Shown: in pieces, positions 42,461-47,139 of the stretch
Layout: each line of letters begins with the position of its first letter
How positions within the stretch are numbered: the first letter of the stretch is position 1
From: an uncultured Gammaproteobacteria bacterium
Lineage (GTDB): Bacteria > Pseudomonadota > Gammaproteobacteria > Arenicellales > JAANXG01
Assembly (NCBI GenBank): GCA_947259175.1
Contig: CAMYKW010000044.1
Span: 1-47,139 of the forward strand
Direction of reading: 5' to 3'
DNA: 47,139 nucleotides
The notes under the pieces: generated by a model
Seen by the model: only the letters and a program-made list of their open reading frames with translations
Database searches by the model: none
Told to the model about the DNA's origin: nothing
Program-made: the position numbers and the translations under genes

Positions 42461-44248
42461 CTACAGCGAAGTCTCGAGGCGAGAAATCAGCTTGTCGAGT
42501 TCCTGGCTCAATGCCGCGGGCACCCGGTCGCCGAAGTTGCGGTAGTAATCGCGTACGCTGATCGCTTCGGACAGCCAGCCCTCTAAGTCAACGTGCAACA
42601 GCGCCTCCATGTCGTCGGGCGTGACGTCCACCCCGTTGGTGTCGAGCGCACCGTTGGCCGGTAGGTTGCCGATCACGGTTTCAGTGGCGTCGGCGGTGCC
42701 TTCGCAACGCTCGAAGACCCACTTGAGCACCCGGCTGTTGTCGCCGAAACCCGGCCACAGAAACTTGCCGTCCTCGCTCTTGCGGAACCAGTTCACGTAA
42801 TAGATCTTCGGCAGCTGCGCGCCTTCGCGTTCCTGCAGCGACAGCCAGTGCGCCCAGTAGTCCGCCATGTTGTAGCCGCAGAACGGCAGCATTGCCATCG
42901 GGTCGCGACGCACCATGCCCAGGGCGCCGGTGGCGGCTGCGGTCTTTTCGCTGCCCATCATCGAGCCGATGAACACGCCGTGCTGCCAATCGCGCGCCTC
43001 GTGCACCAGCGGCACCACGGTGGCGCGGCGGCCTCCGAACAGGATGGCGCTGATCGGCACCCCCTTCGGGTCTTCCCATTCCGGGGCAATCACCGGGCAT
43101 TGACGCGCGGGCGCGGTGAACCGCGCGTTGGGGTGGGCGGCCTGCGCCTCGGCGTGGGGGTGCCACTCATGGCCCAGCCAGTTGGTGAGCGTGGCCGGCG
43201 GCTCGTCGGTCATCTCCTCCCACCACACGTCGCCATCTGCGGTCAGCGCACAGTTGGTGAAGATGCAGTTCTCCTTCAGGGCGAGCATCGCGTTCGGGTT
43301 CGACTTCATGCTGGTGCCCGGCGCGACGCCGAAAAAGCCCGCCTCGGGATTGATTGCGTACAACCGCCCGTCGTCGCCGAATTTCATCCACGCGATGTCG
43401 TCGCCGATGGTTTCGCACTTCCAACCGTCCAGGGTCGGATTCATCATCGCCAGGTTGGTTTTACCGCAGGCGCTGGGAAAGGCCGCGGTGACGTAACGCG
43501 ACACCCCTTGTGGATTGGTGAGTTTCAAGATCAGCATGTGTTCGGCGAGCCAGCCCTCGTCGCGGCCCATCACCGAAGCGATGCGCAGCGCGAAGCATTT
43601 CTTGCCGAGCAGGGCATTGCCGCCGTAACCGGAACCGAACGACCAGATCTCCCGGGTCTCGGGGTAGTGCACGATGTATTTATTGTCGGCGTTGCACGGC
43701 CACGGCACGTCTTTCTCGCCATCCGCCAGCGGCGCGCCGACGGAATGCAGGCACGGCACGAAGTCGCCGTCGCCCAGGGTATCCAGGACCTTTTGTCCGA
43801 CGCGGGTCATCATGTGCATATTGGCGACCACGTAGGGGGAGTCGCTGATCTGCACCCCGATGTGGGCGATGGGTGAGCCGACCGGCCCCATGCTGAACGG
43901 GATCACGTACATGGTGCGACCGCGCATCGAGCCGGTAAACAGCTCGCGCAGCGTGTTCTTCATGTCGTCGGGGTTGTGCCAGTTGTTGGTCGGACCGGCG
44001 TCGTCCTCGTTGACGGAGCAGATAAACGTGCGGTCCTCGACCCGCGCGACGTCGGCGGGATCGGACATCACCAGGATGCTGTTCGGGCGTTTGCTGTCAT
44101 TCAGCTTCCGCGCCGTGCCGCTGTCGAGCATGATGCGGATCATTTCGTCGTATTCGGCCGGGGAGCCGTCGCACCAGCGCACCTCTTCAGGCTGACACAG
44201 GTCGCGCACCTCCTCCACCCAGGCCTTGAGCTTGGCATTGTTCGTCAT
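42461..44248 (-). CDS. pckG: Phosphoenolpyruvate carboxykinase (GTP)
   Basis: 595 aa from ATG 44248 ([29 protein letters not shown]), behind GGAGAAAG; a TTG five codons earlier is rejected. It converts oxaloacetate and GTP to phosphoenolpyruvate, CO2 and GDP. The GTP-type P-loop PSACGKTN and the active-site segments [15 protein letters not shown]-like, [21 protein letters not shown] and [18 protein letters not shown] are present, distinct from the ATP form. The gene lies alone on its strand; a dyad GGTGAC-G-GTCACC at 44319-44331 upstream could be an operator. Confidence 0.97.
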   Translation of the reverse strand: MTNNAKLKAWVEEVRDLCQPEEVRWCDGSPAEYDEMIRIMLDSGTARKLNDSKRPNSILVMSDPADVARVEDRTFICSVNEDDAGPTNNWHNPDDMKNTLRELFTGSMRGRTMYVIPFSMGPVGSPIAHIGVQISDSPYVVANMHMMTRVGQKVLDTLGDGDFVPCLHSVGAPLADGEKDVPWPCNADNKYIVHYPETREIWSFGSGYGGNALLGKKCFALRIASVMGRDEGWLAEHMLILKLTNPQGVSRYVTAAFPSACGKTNLAMMNPTLDGWKCETIGDDIAWMKFGDDGRLYAINPEAGFFGVAPGTSMKSNPNAMLALKENCIFTNCALTADGDVWWEEMTDEPPATLTNWLGHEWHPHAEAQAAHPNARFTAPARQCPVIAPEWEDPKGVPISAILFGGRRATVVPLVHEARDWQHGVFIGSMMGSEKTAAATGALGMVRRDPMAMLPFCGYNMADYWAHWLSLQEREGAQLPKIYYVNWFRKSEDGKFLWPGFGDNSRVLKWVFERCEGTADATETVIGNLPANGALDTNGVDVTPDDMEALLHVDLEGWLSEAISVRDYYRNFGDRVPAALSQELDKLISRLETSL

Positions 44249-44263
44249 TACTGCTTTCTCCAA

Positions 44264-44448
44264 TTCTTCATCGGTATGTCATTTGCGTCCGGGCCGGCAC
44301 GGGACGCCATTTTTCCGGGGTGACGGTCACCTGGTCCCGGGCAGGGCGCCCGGGAACGCCAGGCACGGAAGTCTACAACATTCGCTGGGGCCAGACCCCA
44401 ACATTCGGGGAATCAGCGCCCAATTCACGATGGACGCCGGGATCCGGC
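44264..44448. promoter_or_regulatory. pckG upstream region with strong hairpins
   Basis: Between pckG and the next upstream gene. It contains the perfect 13-base dyad GGTGAC-G-GTCACC (44319-44331). A stable hairpin CCCGGGC-AGGGC-GCCCGGG lies at 44336-44354, extended by CCTGG/CCAGG (44330-44363). A short TGGGG-CCAGA-CCCCA stem lies at 44386-44400. None has a T tract; no gene is seen. Confidence 0.45.
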
Positions 44449-45522
44449 TCAACGTTCCGCCGCGTACAACCCCCCGTTGCGGGTGGCCAGGAACGCGTCC
44501 AGCGGAATGTCCTCCTGTTTGACCAAACCCTTGTCCGGCAGCACGCCGGCATCCACCAGCTCGAGCACCGCGCACACCGAGGCGGCGGTGGTCCAGGAGA
44601 TCGCGCGCCACTGCTGCCCGGCAATGGTCTTGGGGTAATACGCGCGCACGAATTCCTCGCGCATCAGGCGTCCGCCGCGGTGTCCCTCGGCGGCGGCGTG
44701 GACGTACACCACGTCTTCGCCCACCGGCGGCTTGGCGTTGACCAGGATCTCTCCAGCCTCCTCGCGCCGGTGCTTCATGTGCAATTCCTGAAAGAAAAAG
44801 CGCATCAGCGCGCAGTGCCCGGGGTAGCGCAGCGTCTTGTAGTTGAGTTCGTGCACGCGGCCGACGTAGCTGTCGCACATTGTGCCCAGTCCGCCCGAGG
44901 TAGTGAATGCCTCGAGTTGGATGCCATGAATAACCACGGTCTCGACCTGGCCCATGGGCGGCACCAGCTTCTTCTCGCCATTAGTGATCACCTCGCAGTC
45001 GTTGAGATATTCGTTGACCACGCCCTCCGGCGACCAGTTGAACGCGTAGCCGAGCAGTCCGCGTGGGTGCTGCGGCAACGCTCCGACACGCAGTTCGATG
45101 CTGCGCAGGGTGTCTAACTTGCGGCTCAACGCGGCGCCGGCGATGGCGATGAAGCCGGGCGCCAATCCGCATTGAGGAGCCATCACCGCGCGCGCATCGC
45201 CGCACAGTTCGATAACATTCTTGGCGGTGGGCACATCTTCGGTGAGGTCGAAATAGTGCACCCCCTGGGTCTGCGCCGCCCGGGCAACATCGAAAATCAG
45301 ATGGTAGGGCAGGCAGGCGACCACCGCGTCCGCCGATTCGAGCAGTTCCGCCAGTTTATTGCCGTCCTCGATATCGACACGGCTGGTGGGCAGGGGAAGA
45401 CCCGGTGTATCCCGGGAGTCCACCCCGTGCACCTCGAACCCGCTTTCGTGCAGCAAGCTGGCGACGAGCGACCCGACCCGCCCCAGGCCCAATACCACCA
45501 CCGATTCGATTCGCTTCGCCAT
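44449..45522 (-). CDS. Saccharopine-dehydrogenase-family oxidoreductase
   Basis: 357 aa. A Rossmann N-terminus (VVVLGLGRVGSLVASLLHESGFEV, an acidic residue following in VDSRD) is followed by the catalytic-like block PQCGLAPGFIAIAG, typical of Lys9/L-lysine-dehydrogenase-like proteins. No clustered lysine or polyamine gene clarifies the substrate. Carboxynorspermidine-type dehydrogenases are relatives, so a link to polyamine or lysine metabolism is possible but unproven. ATG at 45522. A minus-strand promoter lies at 45561-45589. Confidence 0.8.
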   Translation of the reverse strand: MAKRIESVVVLGLGRVGSLVASLLHESGFEVHGVDSRDTPGLPLPTSRVDIEDGNKLAELLESADAVVACLPYHLIFDVARAAQTQGVHYFDLTEDVPTAKNVIELCGDARAVMAPQCGLAPGFIAIAGAALSRKLDTLRSIELRVGALPQHPRGLLGYAFNWSPEGVVNEYLNDCEVITNGEKKLVPPMGQVETVVIHGIQLEAFTTSGGLGTMCDSYVGRVHELNYKTLRYPGHCALMRFFFQELHMKHRREEAGEILVNAKPPVGEDVVYVHAAAEGHRGGRLMREEFVRAYYPKTIAGQQWRAISWTTAASVCAVLELVDAGVLPDKGLVKQEDIPLDAFLATRNGGLYAAER

Positions 45523-45560
45523 GGGTTCGATTCTATGCGTCCGGTTAAGCCAGTTTGAGG

Positions 45561-45589
45561 ATTATATACAAGCGTTCAACGCGTGGTCA
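45561..45589 (-). promoter_or_regulatory. Promoter of the saccharopine-dehydrogenase-like gene
   Basis: Minus strand: TGACCA, a 17-base spacer, then a perfect TATAAT, about 40 bases before the start codon. Confidence 0.55.
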
Positions 45590-45684
45590 GTGGCGGTCAG
45601 TGCAACCTGAAACGCAGCCATTTAGCAGGCCATATTCTTATCATAATTGCGGTATCCCGGGATTCAAAAAATTGAATCACTGTC

Positions 45685-45690
45685 TATAAT
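45685..45690 (+). promoter_or_regulatory. -10 box upstream of the aspartic protease
   Basis: A perfect TATAAT lies in an AT-rich stretch; a good -35 is not evident. It gives a leader of about 100 bases before the ATG at 45797. Confidence 0.4.
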
Positions 45691-45796
45691 TATAAGTAGG
45701 GGGGTCGCCGGTATCGACCGCGAACCGATAGAAAAATCAATTGCTGTCGCGGGCGAAACCAAGATCCGGAATTCATGTCTAGGGGGACATTCGCCC

Positions 45797-46717
45797 ATGC
45801 GGATCTTTGGCAGTCACAGTTTGTTGCAGCGATGCAGTATGCAGACGCCCGCGTGGGCGGCGCTGTTCGTTCTGCTTCTGGGCGCCGCCCCTGCGGCCGA
45901 TGTACGAGGCGCGGACCTCGATCGGAACTGGCAGGACGACACCGCATTCTGGAACTCCCTGTCGTTAGGTATTCTCGAGATGCGAGACGCGTCGCGGCGC
46001 GCACGGCCGGCAATGCCCGCAGCGAAAGCGCGCCGTCCCGCCCCGGTATCCACGGCCCCGGTATCCACGGTGAAAAATCTCGATCTGCTGGTGGTGCACA
46101 GAACGGAAAAGTTGGCGCGCAGCGGTGGCGTACCGCGCCGCGTCACGGTGGCGAAGGCGATGCTGAATATAGACGGCGAACGCCGCGTGCTGGAACAGGG
46201 GCAGTCGAGCCCGGAAGGGGTCACCCTGATCAGCGCCGGTTCTGATCACGCGGTGGTGGAGATCAATGGCCGGCGTGAGACCTTGCGCCTCAGTGTGGGC
46301 GCCGTATTCCCCGCGGCCGCCGACGCCGAGGGCGCACAGGAGGGTGGCGGCGACGCGGTATCGCTCTGGGAGGGTCCCGGTGGATTCTTCTATGCCGACG
46401 GCGCCATCGACGACTACCCGGTTCAGTTTCTGCTGGACACCGGCGCCAACACCATCGTCATCAGTACCGGTCTGGCACGCCGCATCGGCATCGACTACGA
46501 GGGCAAACAGCAGCAAATGGCCAAGACCGTCGGCGGTAAATTGTCCATGGTGCTGGTGAATCTGGAGCGCGTGAGCGTCGGCAACATCACCCTGCACGAC
46601 GTGGCGGCAGGGATCTTCGAAGGTTCCGAAAACGAGAACGTCCTGTTGGGCATGTCGTTTCTCGGTAAGGTCGACATGATGCGCGCCGGCAACCGCATGG
46701 AGCTGCGGCCACGCTAG
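45797..46717 (+). CDS. Exported retropepsin-like aspartic protease (clan AA)
   Basis: 306 aa from ATG 45797 with GGGGGA upstream; ATG 45839 (MQTPAWAALFVLLLGAAPAA) is an alternative, and either gives a signal peptide with cleavage near AAPAADVRG. The C-terminal ~140 residues are the protease domain: active site LLDTGANTIVIS, then GIDYEG, and the second strand pair ending in ENVLLGMSFLGKVDM. This is the bacterial family described as clan AA aspartic protease (TIGR02281 type), working as a dimer. The N-terminal half is proline/alanine-rich (APVSTAPVST) with a beta domain that binds or regulates. The target is unknown. Confidence 0.83.
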   Translation: MRIFGSHSLLQRCSMQTPAWAALFVLLLGAAPAADVRGADLDRNWQDDTAFWNSLSLGILEMRDASRRARPAMPAAKARRPAPVSTAPVSTVKNLDLLVVHRTEKLARSGGVPRRVTVAKAMLNIDGERRVLEQGQSSPEGVTLISAGSDHAVVEINGRRETLRLSVGAVFPAAADAEGAQEGGGDAVSLWEGPGGFFYADGAIDDYPVQFLLDTGANTIVISTGLARRIGIDYEGKQQQMAKTVGGKLSMVLVNLERVSVGNITLHDVAAGIFEGSENENVLLGMSFLGKVDMMRAGNRMELRPR

Positions 46718-46827
46718 CCCGCAAGAAGGGGTCAGTACCCCCTGTCCCATTAAACGCGGATAGAGACGTCTAAATGCATTGTTTTATGGGGCGTTGGTTG
46801 AGCCCTGCACCGTAAGGGACATGAACC

Positions 46828-46917
46828 GGTGGATACATTCCGCGACCCGCCGTTAATCCATCCATGGAGGCTCGGATGCCGCATCCATGCGGCATACGGT
46901 CGCTGAATATATCCACC
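46828..46917. repeat. Nested palindrome with long imperfect arms
   Basis: GGTGGATACATTCCGCGACC (46828-46847) pairs with GGTCGCTGAATATATCCACC (46898-46917) at 17 of 20 positions. Inside lies a perfect 8-bp stem ATGCCGCA-TCCA-TGCGGCAT (46876-46895). A dispersed intergenic repeat of unknown type; only one copy is in the window. Confidence 0.6.
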
Positions 46918-46940
46918 CATTCATGTCGACGCATGGGTTT

Positions 46941-47050
46941 GAGATTATGTGGGACAGCGTTGGGTCAGCACCCTTTTCTGTTTTATGAGTGGGAGATTAT
47001 GTGGGACAGCGTTGGGTCAGCACCCTTTTCTGTTTTATGAGTGGGAGATT
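46941..47050. repeat. 52-bp exact tandem duplication
   Basis: Two identical 52-base units (46941-46992 and 46993-47044), starting GAGATTATGTGGGACAGCGT, are followed by the first six bases of a third (GAGATT at 47045). They lie directly downstream of the IS110-like transposase end and probably derive from that element's edge. Confidence 0.85.
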
Positions 47051-47139
47051 CTATGGGTTCATGCAAGCCTCCGACGGCAGTGTTCGGAAGGTTGTCTGAT
47101 CGCGCATCAGGGCGAAGGCGATGCGCGCCAGTTTTCGTG
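47051..47139 (-). mobile_element. C-terminal end of an IS110-like transposase (partial)
   Basis: 28 codons read inward from the right edge (RKLARIAFALMRDQTTFRTL and eight more) to a TAG at 47051-47053. The pattern ARIAFALMRD is the C-terminus of IS110-family DEDD transposases. Only the tail is in the window, so family assignment rests on a short match. Confidence 0.5.

Noticed and set aside
46941-47050. CRISPR-like array
   Set aside because: The two 52-base units abut directly with no spacers and there are no cas genes.

Overview
The window is high-GC chromosomal DNA from a gammaproteobacterium. The best fit is a Chromatiales-like or purple-sulfur-related lineage. Pointers are a class III (two-subunit PhaE/PhaC) polyhydroxyalkanoate locus in the Allochromatium-type divergent order, a glnA-ntrB-ntrC operon, the glyQ-glyS-gmhB-plsC cluster, pdxA-rsmA and priA-argS-SPOR. 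The genus cannot be named from sequence alone. No tRNA, rRNA, CRISPR array or complete IS was seen.

Layout. 1-5.8 kb (minus strand): nitrogen control (glnA-ntrB-ntrC) with a near-ideal sigma54 promoter and two NtrC-type dyads, then a TusA-like sulfur carrier overlapping a ThiI-like PP-loop enzyme with a probable NFACT-R-type tail. 5.8-10.8 kb (plus): glyQ, glyS, a MazG-like hydrolase, gmhB, plsC. 10.8-13.3 kb (minus): an unknown exported protein, rsmA, pdxA. 13.7-15.1 kb: a FetAB-like ABC pair. 15.2-21 kb: signalling (GGDEF/EAL protein, LuxR-type response regulator, hybrid histidine kinase). 21.3-26.1 kb: PHA storage (phaR-phaB-phaA against phaE-phaC). 26.5-28.3 kb: polyamines (speD, pyruvoyl arginine decarboxylase, speE). 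28.5-33.1 kb: SPOR protein, argS, priA. 33.6-36.6 kb: fructosamine-kinase-like protein, MoaD-like protein, methyltransferase, patatin-like lipase. 36.9-41.2 kb: an ABC ATPase / FtsX permease / AttH-like lipoprotein operon. 41.5-46.7 kb: EEP-fold hydrolase, GTP-type PEP carboxykinase, saccharopine-dehydrogenase-like protein, exported retropepsin-like protease. The right end holds repeats and the tail of an IS110-like transposase.

The most unusual feature is a dispersed intergenic repeat family. Members have ends like TAGCCCGCATATTGCACCA, an internal CCATAGC/GCTATGG hairpin, and a second inverted repeat whose arms (CCAGCTACTATTC/GAATAGTAGCTGG) carry a matched two-sided substitution in another copy. 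At least four copies are clear (1-152, about 13395-13650, 26131-26290, 36610-36879), one holds only the core (41296-41396) and one is degenerate (17539-17839). Several lie exactly between converging genes, so that the outermost triplet of the repeat is the stop codon of the neighbour. At 36610-36879 both flanking stops are made this way. This looks like a MITE-like element now serving as a gene-end or terminator module; that role is inference.

Other points worth a look: a MoaD-like protein without the usual Gly-Gly end, a polyamine operon without a visible agmatinase, a PHA locus without a phasin, and a segment with DnaA-box-like sequences bounded by a 12-bp inverted repeat upstream of priA.
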